DNA of 64,000 bases from Mesorhizobium sp. ORS 3324 (GTDB lineage Bacteria; Pseudomonadota; Alphaproteobacteria; Rhizobiales; Rhizobiaceae), in contig LM655207.1 of the NCBI GenBank assembly GCA_000824825.2, positions 65,330 to 129,329 on the forward strand, in the 5' to 3' direction. Every line of letters begins with the position of its first letter. Within the stretch, counting starts at the first letter, position 1. Positions 15,932-24,892 of the stretch are shown piece after piece. The notes under the pieces are model-generated. The model had not been told where the DNA came from. It made no database searches and was given only the letters and a program-made list of their open reading frames with translations. The position numbers and the translations under genes are program-made.

Positions 15932-16654
15932 TTATGGGTGGATCAGACGCCTGCGCACGGCCTCGACGACGGCTTGCGTGGTCGTGGCCACGCCGAAAGC
16001 CTCGCGGGCGCGTGTCGCATGCCATTTGACGGTGCGCTCCGTCAGGCCGAGGATTTGCGAGGTTTCCGATGACGTCTTGCCGGCCGCAGCCCACAGGAGC
16101 ACTTCCTTCTCCCGATCGGTCAGCGGGCTCTCAGCGTGTTCCTCGTCATTCGAAAGAGCCTGGATCGTCATGCCGGCATAAACGGCCATGGTGACCAGTT
16201 GCACCTGCTGGCGCGCCGACAGCTTGCAGGATTTCGCCGAAGAGGCGAATGACAGCACGGATTGCCAGTGATTGACGCTGAGCATCGGCACGGCAAAGCC
16301 GCTCCAGATGCCGAACTCCGTTGCTTCGCCGGCAACGCGCCGCGAAGCTTCCGTGCCGGACCACTTGGCAGGAACCTCGGACCAAAGAAACGGCTTCAAA
16401 GTTTTCGCCGAATAGATGCAGACGCCGTCCACGGCGGCGTGCTCTGCTTCGACGTAGCGCTCGAACCAGCCTTTGGGCCAACCGTTCAGCTCCACCATAG
16501 GCGCGAGTTTCTGCCCGCCCAAAGGGACGCCACTCAAGATAAGATGTTCAAATCCTAGATTCTTTACTGTTTCGAGCAGGTCGCTCAAAAGCGAGCCTGC
16601 TGTAACATGCTTCCTGCAGCGCTCAACAAAGTCGAATACATCTGAATCGATCAT
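15932..16654 (-). CDS. LuxR-family AHL-responsive transcriptional regulator
   Basis: The ATG at 16654 (MIDSDVFDFV) is preceded by GGGAGGGGT. The 240-residue protein has the autoinducer-binding domain (~10-165), with GWPKGWFERYVEAEHAAVDG carrying the conserved W/Y/D pocket pattern and FGIWSGFAVPML. A C-terminal GerE/LuxR helix-turn-helix follows (LTDREKEVLLWAAAGKTSSE, GLTERTVKWHATRAREAFGV). It should bind the signal produced by the neighbouring LuxI and act at the palindrome at 15907-15922. luxR and luxI are tandem on the same strand. Confidence 0.9.
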   Translation of the reverse strand: MIDSDVFDFVERCRKHVTAGSLLSDLLETVKNLGFEHLILSGVPLGGQKLAPMVELNGWPKGWFERYVEAEHAAVDGVCIYSAKTLKPFLWSEVPAKWSGTEASRRVAGEATEFGIWSGFAVPMLSVNHWQSVLSFASSAKSCKLSARQQVQLVTMAVYAGMTIQALSNDEEHAESPLTDREKEVLLWAAAGKTSSETSQILGLTERTVKWHATRAREAFGVATTTQAVVEAVRRRLIHP

Positions 16655-17274
16655 GCCAGAGACCCCTCCCGCATGCACCTTTTATAGCGAATTTAGGATA
16701 TCTGAATATGCAATTTCGAGTTATCGGCAAGGCAATAGAGTGAGAAGTAGGTGACAAAATGGTTCTGAGCTGGATTCATCGACGTTGTCTGATCCAGGAA
16801 TGAAGGATGATGTGATGCGAGAAACGGGGCGGACTGCACGGTGGTGGCCGAGACGACACAGTCTGGTAAGGATCGCAAAGCGACTTTAGTCACCAAACAT
16901 TTGTCTTGTCCCAACCGTGTTCCAAGTCCCCGTTCGGGAAACACCGCCACTCGTTGGTAATGCCCGCGTCCCCTCTTCCGACGCCTAGGCACCGAGCCAG
17001 TAGCACTATTTTGTCGATAGTCAGCGGCTCGAAGAGCGTCCAAGTAAGCGAACCAGATGCACTATTGCGAGCTTGGCCTCGGCGTCTTTCCTAGCAGCCG
17101 TTACGCTCAACTTTAGCAAAATGTCTCAATTGCGAAGTGAGGTAGGAATGGTGTAAAATCTTCCATACTGTCGAAAAATAATATGATAGGATGCTAAAAC
17201 CTTGAATGCATCCAAATATATCGGGGTACGTTGGCAAGCTTTTCGGCTCAGCCATAGCTCGACTAGGGGGTGAG
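16655..17274. other. Divergent regulatory region between luxR and the tyrosinase gene
   Basis: About 600 bases without a convincing gene. A 116-codon minus-strand frame in it has no start signal and no family-like pattern. The right end (17140-17205) is AT-rich and is the likely promoter area of the tyrosinase operon. No second copy of the CTGTCC/GGACAG palindrome was seen here, so direct LuxR control of the plus-strand genes is not supported by an obvious site. Confidence 0.5.
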
Positions 17275-18765
17275 ATGGTCGGCAAACGCGAGGACGCCTG
17301 GAAGCTGGGCGCAGGTTGGAACGATACCTTCCTTTGGTACGCCAAGGCCGTGATAGCGTTGAAGAGCCGTCCCGTGACTGACAGGACGAGTTGGCGCTAC
17401 CTTGCCGCGATGCATCAGTTCGATCGCAATCTTTGGATTGGTCTCGGTATCATCGACAAAAAAACGAAGCTGCCGTCTGCTAGCGACATGGATGTCGCCT
17501 GGAACCAATGCCAGCATTCATCCTTTTATTTCCTGCCCTGGCATCGTGGCTATCTCGCCCGTTTCGAGGAGATCATCGCGGCGACGATCGTTTCGCTCGG
17601 CGGAAACGCCGGCTGGAAGCTGCCTTACTGGAACTACCTCGACTCGACCAATCCCAACGCACGCAAGATACCAGAAGCGTTCCTCCTGAAATACCTGCCG
17701 GACGGCACGACGCGGAACCCGCTGGAGGATGTTCCGCGCTACGGCCAGAAAGTTCTGGGTCCCGAGCCGCGGCTTCACATAGACGACATCGACCTCTCGG
17801 CGATGGACGAACCCGATTTCACTGGTTCGGTCAGCTTCGGGGGCAGCAAGACGCTCTTCTCGAACCCCGATATCGGCATAAGAGGGCAATTGGAGAATGT
17901 GCCGCACGGTTCGGTCCACGTACTAGTTGGCGGAGCTCGCCCGGCCAATCCCGGCGACGGCTATCTTTCCGCCTTCGAGACGGCCGGGCTGGATCCACTG
18001 TTTTGGCTCCATCACTGCAACATCGACCGGCTCTGGGCCGCTTGGATGATCAAGCCAGGCGTCAATATGGAGGCTGGCAAGCAATGGCTCGACGGTCCGT
18101 CTAACCGTGCCTTTGCCGTGCCGAAGGCCGATGGTTCGGGATTGGAAAACTATACGGCGCGCGATACTTTGAACGGTGGCAAATTCTACCCCGACTACGA
18201 CGATCTTCATGCCGGCACCGGGGTGGCGGCAGTGCCAGCGGGCGGACAAGCCGCAGTCCTCGTACAGGGACCAGCAACCATGACGGAGCCGAAGGTCATC
18301 GGTGCGAACGGCGAGAAGATCACTCTGGGCGACGCCCCAGTGGAAACCGCCGTGAAGATCGCCCCGCAGGCCGGCAAGGCAATGGTCACGGCCATGGGGC
18401 CTGGCGCGCCCGAAGCGGACTCTGGCAAGCGGACCTTTCTCAAGCTTGAGAATATCCGCGGTGCAAGTTCGGCTGGCGGCCTGAAGGCCTATGTCAATGC
18501 CCCGGCCGGCAGCGAGAAGGACTTGCCGCAGGAGTACGTGGCCGGAAGTGCCGCCTTGTTCGGCCTGGGTAGTGCCTCCAAGGTGGACGGCCAGCACGGC
18601 GGCAACGGTATCACGCTCATCTTCGACATCTCGGATCTTGCGCGGCGCCTTGTCGATCAAGGCAATTTCGATCCGTCAAACATCCGCGTGAAGATCGTTT
18701 CGGCGCACGGCGGCGGCAGCACGAACCCCATCACGATCGAGCGCGTCAGCGTCCTGCGAGAGTGA
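17275..18765 (+). CDS. Tyrosinase-family type 3 copper oxidase
   Basis: The family binds two coppers through six His and oxidises phenols to quinones. With the start at 17275, CuA ligands are His47 (YLAAMHQFD), His81 (QCQHSSFYF) and His90 (LPWHRGYLARFE). CuB ligands are His211/His215 (VPHGSVHVLVGG) and His247 (DPLFWLHHCNIDRLW). The oxidase domain ends near residue 280. A C-terminal ~170-residue beta-rich domain (from about VPAGGQAAVLVQGP) resembles the tyrosinase C-terminal shielding domain. I prefer this start because AGGGGGTGAG sits just upstream; an ATG at 17206 is the longer alternative. There is no signal peptide. It is the first gene of a plus-strand operon with a DUF2182 gene and a caspase-like gene. 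Confidence 0.88.
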   Translation: MVGKREDAWKLGAGWNDTFLWYAKAVIALKSRPVTDRTSWRYLAAMHQFDRNLWIGLGIIDKKTKLPSASDMDVAWNQCQHSSFYFLPWHRGYLARFEEIIAATIVSLGGNAGWKLPYWNYLDSTNPNARKIPEAFLLKYLPDGTTRNPLEDVPRYGQKVLGPEPRLHIDDIDLSAMDEPDFTGSVSFGGSKTLFSNPDIGIRGQLENVPHGSVHVLVGGARPANPGDGYLSAFETAGLDPLFWLHHCNIDRLWAAWMIKPGVNMEAGKQWLDGPSNRAFAVPKADGSGLENYTARDTLNGGKFYPDYDDLHAGTGVAAVPAGGQAAVLVQGPATMTEPKVIGANGEKITLGDAPVETAVKIAPQAGKAMVTAMGPGAPEADSGKRTFLKLENIRGASSAGGLKAYVNAPAGSEKDLPQEYVAGSAALFGLGSASKVDGQHGGNGITLIFDISDLARRLVDQGNFDPSNIRVKIVSAHGGGSTNPITIERVSVLRE

Positions 18766-18787
18766 TCCGGGCCGAGAAGCGCTGCCG

Positions 18788-19597
18788 ATGTCGGGGAAAG
18801 GTTCGTCCGCGAAATTGTTGTTGCTGAGCAGTCTGCTCGAACCTCCGTTCAGGGGCGCGATGATGGTTGCCGGCGTAGGTCTGGTTGCCTCGTCGATGCT
18901 TGGCATTCACGCCGACCTGCCTTCGATCTGCGTAGCCTCGGAACAGCTATCCCTCAGCGCCGTCGTTGCCAGTTCACGGTTTTTCATTGCTACCAATCCA
19001 ACGGGGACCCTGGCATTGGCATGGTTGACCATGCTGATTGCGATGATGACGCCGCTCCTCGCCTTGCCCCTGTCTCATGTCCACGCCTCAAGCCTCGCTG
19101 ACCGTCGACTACGCGCCTCCACGGGTTTTCTGCTTGGCTATTTCGGCGTCTGGCTTTTCGCGGGGTATCCTCTTCTGGCAGTTGCGATTGCGCTTCGGCT
19201 TCTGGCCGGCAACGCATCTGCCGCGCTGATGACGGCGTGCCTGCTGGCGCTGATCTGGAGCGCCAGCCCTATGCAGATGGCCGCACAGAACCGGGCGCAC
19301 CGCCTGCGGCGCATCGGTCTTTTCGGACTTGCTGCCGATCGCGATTGCCTGGCATTTGGAGCCACTCTGGGGGGCTGGTGCCTGGCCAGTTCGTGGCCCT
19401 GGATGCTGGTACCGCTGTTTGTAGCGCATACCCACCTAGCCGCAATGTTCGGCGTCGCCATCATCCTCATGGCTGAGCGGCTGCGTGGACCCGGCCCGCT
19501 GCGATGGCGTTTCCCGGTCGTCCTCTCAATCCCTACCGGCTGGATACGGGAAACTGTGATTTGCCGCCGAAGCTCCGGAGCCACGGGCCATGTCTAG
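18788..19597 (+). CDS. DUF2182 family integral membrane protein (predicted metal-binding)
   Basis: The 269-residue protein has about seven predicted helices. It carries the family hallmark MMTPLLALPLSHVHASSLAD (~78-97), followed by STGFLLGYFGVWLFAGYPLL and SPMQMAAQNRAHR. The Met/His-rich helix pair is the basis for the family's description as a predicted metal-binding membrane protein. Between a copper enzyme and a caspase-like gene, a copper-supply or membrane-sensor role is plausible but inferred. Its 3' end overlaps the next start by 8 bases, so the three plus-strand genes form one operon. Confidence 0.75.
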   Translation: MSGKGSSAKLLLLSSLLEPPFRGAMMVAGVGLVASSMLGIHADLPSICVASEQLSLSAVVASSRFFIATNPTGTLALAWLTMLIAMMTPLLALPLSHVHASSLADRRLRASTGFLLGYFGVWLFAGYPLLAVAIALRLLAGNASAALMTACLLALIWSASPMQMAAQNRAHRLRRIGLFGLAADRDCLAFGATLGGWCLASSWPWMLVPLFVAHTHLAAMFGVAIILMAERLRGPGPLRWRFPVVLSIPTGWIRETVICRRSSGATGHV

Positions 19598-21593
19598 AAA
19601 ATGCCTCGCCATTGGCGTCAGCAGTGTCGAACCCGTGGACGATGCAACTGAGGAATTTCCCTATCTCGATGGGGCGGTCGTTGCAGCCGAGACGATCGGC
19701 CAATGGGCCCTGCATTCGGGTTTCGCGAAATCGGACGTCTTAGTTCTGACAGACAAGGGTTCCAATCGAGTCACGGACAGGTCGTTGCAGGATGCCTTCG
19801 ACAAGTTGCTGCCCGTAGGTTCGGCTGTCGACCATTTCGTGTTGGCCTTCACGGGCCATGGCTTGACCGGCATTAATGACGACACGACCTATTGGCTGCT
19901 CAGTGACTCTCTCGACCAGGGCTACAATATCTTCGTCGAGGATTTGCGACGGCAGCTTTATGCCTACGGCATCCAGCACCTTACGATCTTCAGCGATGCC
20001 TGTCGTGCGATCGCCAACAGCCGCGACCTTCGTGGTTTGCTACCAAGACCCGGTGTGCGTAAGCGACACCAGCCGCTGACGGACGCAATCGAGGTGGCAC
20101 GCTTCAACGCCTGCCAGGATGTGGCAAGCGCTTTCATGGTGCGCGTGCCTGGCGCCGCCGCACCGGGCAAATGTATTTTCTCTGGCGTTTTGGCCGAGGC
20201 ATTGTGGGGTCTTGTGCCGTCGGCATTTGACGGATCGACCATCGACAGTTCCTCGCTCGGTCGGGGGCTGCGCGCCGCAGCCAAGGAACGGGCCAAGCAA
20301 TATGACCTGACGCTAATTCCCAGCGGAAGCGCATTCTTCGACAAGGTGATCTACTTCGACAAGGAGGTCCCGCCCTTGCCGCCGAATCCTGAACTGGCGC
20401 CCTGGCCGCCGGCCAAGGTGGCTCAAACCGCCTCTGGTGCGGCTGCCGCACCTAACGTCGCCGAGCAGCCAATCCGAGATGTCTTCAAGTCTGTGCTTAG
20501 AGACCCAGAGACCCGGACCGCCATCCTCGGTGCCTCCTTTGGAATCAGCCATCCCGACATCGATACGAATGATTCGTTTCCAGGTCTGCCGAAAATTGCC
20601 AAACCGATAGTCGAAAGCGTCAGTTCGGCGCGTCTCAGGCTCGCCTCGCCCGAAATATCGAGGCACAGCAGGGAGGTGCTTTCCGACCAGTTGACTAGCC
20701 AACTAAAGGCACTGGAGGCACTCGCAGCTGGTGAGGCGCGCAGGAAAAAAGCAGACGAGCTGGGCGCGCACCTGCAGAATGCCGCTTGGCGTGGTGGCGA
20801 CGACTATCCGGGACTCGTCTTCAACGATTATGAGCCGAAACAAATTTGGTCCGAGAACTCATTTTACCCCTTCGTTGAGTGGTCGGGACAGGTCAAGTTC
20901 GTACCCGGTGACTCTGCAAGAGACAGTTTGTTGGTGGTTGAATTCTGGGACGGCCTGTTCGCTCCCGTTTGGTTCTATAGCGATCTGGTCTGCACGGTGT
21001 TGCGTGACAGGGATGGCGTCGCGGCGATAAGCTATCGTCACATCTACGGTGACGAAGCCAACACGAGCGTCGGCGCAAGCGCGATCAGCCAGTTAGTCAC
21101 GGGCACTCTATCGGTCAAAGAAGTCGATAAGCTGGCGACCAGCCTCAGATACGAGAAGCATGCCAATCCCACGTTTGGCGCCATCGCAGCCTACTGCTAC
21201 GACGTGACCGGAGATCTGAACTCCATTCGTCGCATGGCCGCCTACTATGGACAAAGGGACCAGGCTGCTCCCTACGACATTGTGTTCATGGGCATGATTG
21301 AGAATGACGGCACATTAGCGCGCGTGCCAAACGTGCCCAAGGACAGACGCCGCCGGGAACGACCTGATTGGGTATCCGGTCGAATGGAGGCTGTCGACGT
21401 ACGCGTCGCTGGCCGCTGTCCGTGGCTTCGTCAGGGTTGGGATTTTCTGAGTTCGCCCGAGGATTCGGAAAGACCTCTCGTCAACGATCTCGATCGGTTC
21501 CGTAAGCACCTGACGCGTTCTGTGTTTACCACGCTGGACACGAGAGGCGGCAGGGAACTCGTCGAAAGGTGGCGACTGCGGCGAAATCTGTAA
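19590..21593 (+). CDS. Caspase-family (metacaspase-like) protein with a large C-terminal region
   Basis: The 667-residue protein starts MSRKCLAIGVSSVEPVDDAT. Its N-terminal ~260 residues form a caspase-like fold. The catalytic dyad is His90 (VLAFTGHGLTG) and Cys138 (LTIFSDACRAIAN), with the expected preceding beta-strands. After a Pro/Ala linker (~265-295) comes ~370 residues of unrecognised sequence, with coiled-coil-prone helices (QLTSQLKALEALAAGEARRK) and a beta-rich part (FVEWSGQVKFVPGD, LLVVEFWDGLFAPVW). Bacterial caspase-like proteases act in programmed death, defence or protein maturation. The substrate is unknown. Confidence 0.82.
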   Translation: MSRKCLAIGVSSVEPVDDATEEFPYLDGAVVAAETIGQWALHSGFAKSDVLVLTDKGSNRVTDRSLQDAFDKLLPVGSAVDHFVLAFTGHGLTGINDDTTYWLLSDSLDQGYNIFVEDLRRQLYAYGIQHLTIFSDACRAIANSRDLRGLLPRPGVRKRHQPLTDAIEVARFNACQDVASAFMVRVPGAAAPGKCIFSGVLAEALWGLVPSAFDGSTIDSSSLGRGLRAAAKERAKQYDLTLIPSGSAFFDKVIYFDKEVPPLPPNPELAPWPPAKVAQTASGAAAAPNVAEQPIRDVFKSVLRDPETRTAILGASFGISHPDIDTNDSFPGLPKIAKPIVESVSSARLRLASPEISRHSREVLSDQLTSQLKALEALAAGEARRKKADELGAHLQNAAWRGGDDYPGLVFNDYEPKQIWSENSFYPFVEWSGQVKFVPGDSARDSLLVVEFWDGLFAPVWFYSDLVCTVLRDRDGVAAISYRHIYGDEANTSVGASAISQLVTGTLSVKEVDKLATSLRYEKHANPTFGAIAAYCYDVTGDLNSIRRMAAYYGQRDQAAPYDIVFMGMIENDGTLARVPNVPKDRRRRERPDWVSGRMEAVDVRVAGRCPWLRQGWDFLSSPEDSERPLVNDLDRFRKHLTRSVFTTLDTRGGRELVERWRLRRNL

Positions 21594-21790
21594 GCTCGGC
21601 TACGGCGGAGCTTACTGCATAGCTTCCTTGCGGCGTCACCATCGCAGTTTCGTGCTGCGGCGAAGGACGACCTCATTCCAATGAGACTCCTGTCGCCACA
21701 TACCTTAGCGCAGAATTTACCCGTACCCGCGAACGATCCAACATATGGCTGCCCAGCTGGCAGCCGGACTCCATTGGTGCAGCGTTCCGT

Positions 21791-21856
21791 AAACGCAAAA
21801 ACCGCCCTGTTAGACCGGGACGGTTATAGATTTATGATAAAATTGGTTGCGGGGAC
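21791..21856 (-). repeat. Direct repeat copy 2: tRNA(fMet) 3'-end plus terminator (att-like scar)
   Basis: This is the second copy of the element at 3589-3655, in the same orientation, with the tRNA-derived GTCCCCGCAACCA at 21844-21856 on the minus strand. It differs from copy 1 by a one-base deletion in one hairpin arm and a few substitutions in the spacer. Similarity stops right after GGGGAC on the plus strand. It separates the quorum-sensing island from the sugar module on its right. Confidence 0.7.
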
Positions 21857-22184
21857 TGGATACGGGACCGTGACCCCGTGGTTGAGAACTCCCCTCAGCA
21901 TACGAACGCAGGACTATACTGACGGGGTCCCTTGACGGTCTCGCCGTAGACGGCCAGCGCCGATCAAGCTGCTCCGTTTCGGATTGAGAAATTCCAATCT
22001 CCTTCACAAACGCGAGCAATTCGGCCGGAGGTGCGACCCAGAAAGTTCGAAAAGCTTTACCCCTGGCAGATTAGATGACCTCCGGGTTAGCCGCTCGTCC
22101 CCGCGCATATGAAGTGATACGCGGCCCGCTTCTGGTTTCGCTCCATTGTGTCGTTCCGCACGTCAGGCCGATGGCTGGATCGGC
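21857..22184. other. Intergenic region to the right of att-like copy 2
   Basis: No gene could be supported in these 328 bases. Short frames lack start signals. The region lies between the att-like repeat and the 3' end of the SDR gene, and no terminator hairpin of clear quality was seen. Confidence 0.45.
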
Positions 22185-22913
22185 TCACCGGCAGGTGTAG
22201 CCGCCGTCGATGGGCAGATGGATGCCGGTGATCATCGAGGCGGCGTCGCTGAGCAGGAAGACGATCGGGCCGGCGACCTCGTCCTCAGTCGCCCAGCGCC
22301 CGAGCGGCATCTGCTTCAGGAACGGCTCGGCGACATGCGGTTGGCTCCAGTGGCCGGATGAGATCGGCGTCATGACCACGGTCGGGTTCACGCTGTTGAC
22401 GCGAATGTTGTATTTGCCCAGCTCCAGCGCCGAGCAGCGGGTAATGTTTTCCAGCGCCGCCTTGGACGAGCCGTAGGAAATATGGCCTTCGAGCGCGACC
22501 AATGCCGCCTGGCTGGAGACGTTGACGATCGCGCCGCCCTTGCCGATCGCCACCATCTGGCGCGTGGCGTATTTGGTGACAAGCAGCGCGCCGCGCGCAT
22601 TGATGGTGATGACCTTGTCGAAGATGGCGATGTCGGTGTCCATCGGCGTCGCGATCTCGCCGCCGAAGCCGCCGCAATTGACCACGCCCCAGAGATCGAG
22701 GCCTTCGAGCGCGTCGCGGATCTCGTCCTCGGAAGCGAGGTCGAAGGTGACTGTCCGGCACCCGGTTTCCCTGGCGATGGCATCGAGCACCGCCTGCGAG
22801 CGGCCGGCCGCGATCACATTGGCATTGGCCCGCACCAGATGCCGCACGGTGGCGCCGCCAATGCCGCCGCTGCCGCCCGTCACCAGAATGTTGCGTCCGT
22901 GAAAATCCGTCAT
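22185..22913 (-). CDS. Short-chain dehydrogenase, L-xylulose (dicarbonyl) reductase-like
   Basis: The start at MTDFHGRNILVTGGSGGIGG gives 242 residues, the usual length of the DCXR-type subgroup. Visible features are the TGGSGGIGG dinucleotide motif, NCGGFGG in place of NNAG, a catalytic Ser (VSSQAALVA), YGSSKAAL (Tyr-x3-Lys), and RVNSVNPTVVMTPI, which is strongly reminiscent of xylulose reductases. The N-C-G-G variant of the NNAG motif is slightly odd. It is the last gene of a minus-strand CUT1 sugar-transport operon, so it probably interconverts a polyol and a ketose taken up by that transporter. Confidence 0.78.
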   Translation of the reverse strand: MTDFHGRNILVTGGSGGIGGATVRHLVRANANVIAAGRSQAVLDAIARETGCRTVTFDLASEDEIRDALEGLDLWGVVNCGGFGGEIATPMDTDIAIFDKVITINARGALLVTKYATRQMVAIGKGGAIVNVSSQAALVALEGHISYGSSKAALENITRCSALELGKYNIRVNSVNPTVVMTPISSGHWSQPHVAEPFLKQMPLGRWATEDEVAGPIVFLLSDAASMITGIHLPIDGGYTCR

Positions 22914-22944
22914 GGTTTCCCTCTCGTGATGTCGTAAGATCGTG

Positions 22945-24051
22945 TCAGGCGGGCTCGGTGGCTGCCGCCGTGTCGGAAATTCTTTGGCCGGCCTTGTCGA
23001 AGAGATGGCAGGCGCCGGGCGGCAGAGAGATCGCGATGCGATCGCCGGCGCGTACCATACGGCCGCCGCTGTCGCGAATGACAAGGCTCTCCTCTCCGTC
23101 ACGCACATGAATGAAAGTGTCGCTGCCCAGAAGCTCGACCACGCTGGCTTTCAGGGCGACCGCATCGGCCTGACCTTCGGCGGCAAGCACGATGTGCTCC
23201 GGCCGAATACCCACGGTCACTTCGGCGCCCGGCTGGGGCGGCTTCGAAACGGACATCCGAAGGGAAAACCCGAGGTCCAGGCTGACCATGGCCTGATCGC
23301 CCTCAGCCGAAGCGACGCGGCCCTTCAGGAAATTCATTGCCGGCGAGCCGATGAAGCCGGCGACGAACAGATTGGCCGGCCGGTGGTAGAGGTCGAGTGG
23401 GGCGCCGACCTGCTCGATGCGGCCGCCATTCATGACGACGATGCGGTCGGCCAGCGTCATCGCCTCGACTTGGTCATGCGTGACATAGACCATGGTGGAG
23501 GCGAGCTCGGCCTTCAGCCGCGCGATCTCGACGCGCATGCCGACCCGCAGCGCCGCGTCGAGATTGGAGAGCGGCTCGTCGAGCAGGAAGAGCTTCGGCT
23601 TGCGGGTCATGGCGCGGCCAATGGCGACGCGCTGGCGCTGGCCGCCGGAGAGCTCGCGCGGCTTGCGCTTGAGATAGGAGCCGAGCCGCAGCTTCTCGGC
23701 GGCGCGGCCGACGCGTTCGGTGATTTCGGCGAGCGGTGTGCGGGCGATCTTCAGGCCGAAGCCGATGTTGCGGCCGACATCCATATGAGGATAAAGCGCG
23801 TAGGACTGGAACACCATGGCGACGCCCCGCTCCGGCGGCTCGGCGTCGCTCATGTCGACGCCGTCGACGAGGATGCGGCCGGAGCTGATCGGCTCCAGCC
23901 CGGCGATGATCCGAAGCAGCGTGGACTTGCCGCAGCCGGACGGTCCGACCAGCACGCAGAATTCGCCGTCCTCGATGGTCAGCGACAGTTCCGGGATGAC
24001 CGTGGTGTGGCCGAAGGCCTTGGTGATCTTGTCGATCGAAAGCGTCGCCAT
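22945..24051 (-). CDS. Sugar ABC transporter ATP-binding protein (UgpC/MalK type)
   Basis: This 368-residue CUT1-class ATPase starts MATLSIDKITKAFGHTTVIP. Walker A is GPSGCGKST (~37-45), the Q-loop lies in VFQSYALYPHMDV, the signature is LSGGQRQRVAIGRAM, Walker B is KLFLLDEPLSNLDA, and the switch is VYVTHDQ. A C-terminal MalK-like OB regulatory domain follows (VASAEGDQAMVSLDLGFSL, VTVGIRPEHIVL). It energises the two permeases encoded just upstream. The gene begins 4 bases after the preceding stop. Confidence 0.93.
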   Translation of the reverse strand: MATLSIDKITKAFGHTTVIPELSLTIEDGEFCVLVGPSGCGKSTLLRIIAGLEPISSGRILVDGVDMSDAEPPERGVAMVFQSYALYPHMDVGRNIGFGLKIARTPLAEITERVGRAAEKLRLGSYLKRKPRELSGGQRQRVAIGRAMTRKPKLFLLDEPLSNLDAALRVGMRVEIARLKAELASTMVYVTHDQVEAMTLADRIVVMNGGRIEQVGAPLDLYHRPANLFVAGFIGSPAMNFLKGRVASAEGDQAMVSLDLGFSLRMSVSKPPQPGAEVTVGIRPEHIVLAAEGQADAVALKASVVELLGSDTFIHVRDGEESLVIRDSGGRMVRAGDRIAISLPPGACHLFDKAGQRISDTAAATEPA

Positions 24052-24055
24052 CGGC

Positions 24056-24892
24056 CTAGCCTTTCACCGCGCCGGCCAGCAGGCCGCGCACGAAGGCGCG
24101 CTGCACCAGCACATAAAGCAGGATCAAGGGGAGCGCGATCAGCGTCAGGACCGCGAAGAGCGCGCCGGGGTTGGCCATGTAGAACCCGGAATATTGCATC
24201 GGTACGATGGTGAGCGTCTTCATCTCGCTCTTGGTCAGCACGATCAAGGCGAGGAAGAACTCGTTCCAGGTGACGATGAACTGCCAGATGGTGACGAAGA
24301 CCAGCGCAGGCCGCACCAGCGGCAGGGCGACGTGCCAGTAGGTCTGCCAGGCGTTGCAGCCGTCGACGCGCGCCGCCTCGAAGAGCTCGCGCGGCGCGTC
24401 TTCCATGAAGGCCTTAAGGATCACCATGGCGAAAGGCACGCCGAGCGCCGCATAGGGCAGGATAAGGCCGATATAGGTGTTCACCCAGCCGAAGGTCTTG
24501 AGCAGGATCGCCAAGGGCAGAACCATGGAGGCAAGCGGCACCATCAGCGTGGTGAGCAGCGTCGTGTAGAGCAGCATCGAGCCCTTCAGCCGCAGGATCG
24601 CGCAGGAGAAGGCAAAGAGCGAGGAGACTGCGACGACGATCGCCACTGTCGCCACGGTGATGATCAGGCTGTTCAAGAAAATGCCGCCCAGCGGATTGTC
24701 GCGGATCACGGTGACGAAATTGTCGAAGGTCACCGGCCAGGTGAACAAGGCGGCATCGAAGGCCTGCGCCGGGGTACGCAGGCCGATCGAGAGCATGTAG
24801 ACCTGCGGGATCATCCAGAAGCCGAGCACGACGAAGAGAACCGCATGGATGACCACGCCGCGGATGCGGTTGCGGGAAAGAAGCGTCATCAT
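24056..24892 (-). CDS. Carbohydrate ABC transporter permease (MalG/UgpE type)
   Basis: The 278-residue protein has six predicted helices and the EAA loop characteristic of CUT1 permeases (EAARVDGCNAWQTYWHVALP, followed by LVRPALVFVTIW). The N-terminus MMTLLSRNRIRGVVIHAVLF has a cytosolic start, and a second Met gives an equally good start. The C-terminus ends VRGLLAGAVKG, typical of the MalG branch. Its start overlaps the end of the partner permease gene by 4 bases. Confidence 0.92.
   Translation of the reverse strand: MMTLLSRNRIRGVVIHAVLFVVLGFWMIPQVYMLSIGLRTPAQAFDAALFTWPVTFDNFVTVIRDNPLGGIFLNSLIITVATVAIVVAVSSLFAFSCAILRLKGSMLLYTTLLTTLMVPLASMVLPLAILLKTFGWVNTYIGLILPYAALGVPFAMVILKAFMEDAPRELFEAARVDGCNAWQTYWHVALPLVRPALVFVTIWQFIVTWNEFFLALIVLTKSEMKTLTIVPMQYSGFYMANPGALFAVLTLIALPLILLYVLVQRAFVRGLLAGAVKG

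Noticed and set aside
16693..17043. A 116-codon minus-strand frame between luxR and the tyrosinase gene
   Set aside because: Basic, low-complexity N-terminus, no start signal and no domain. The region is better explained as a divergent promoter region.
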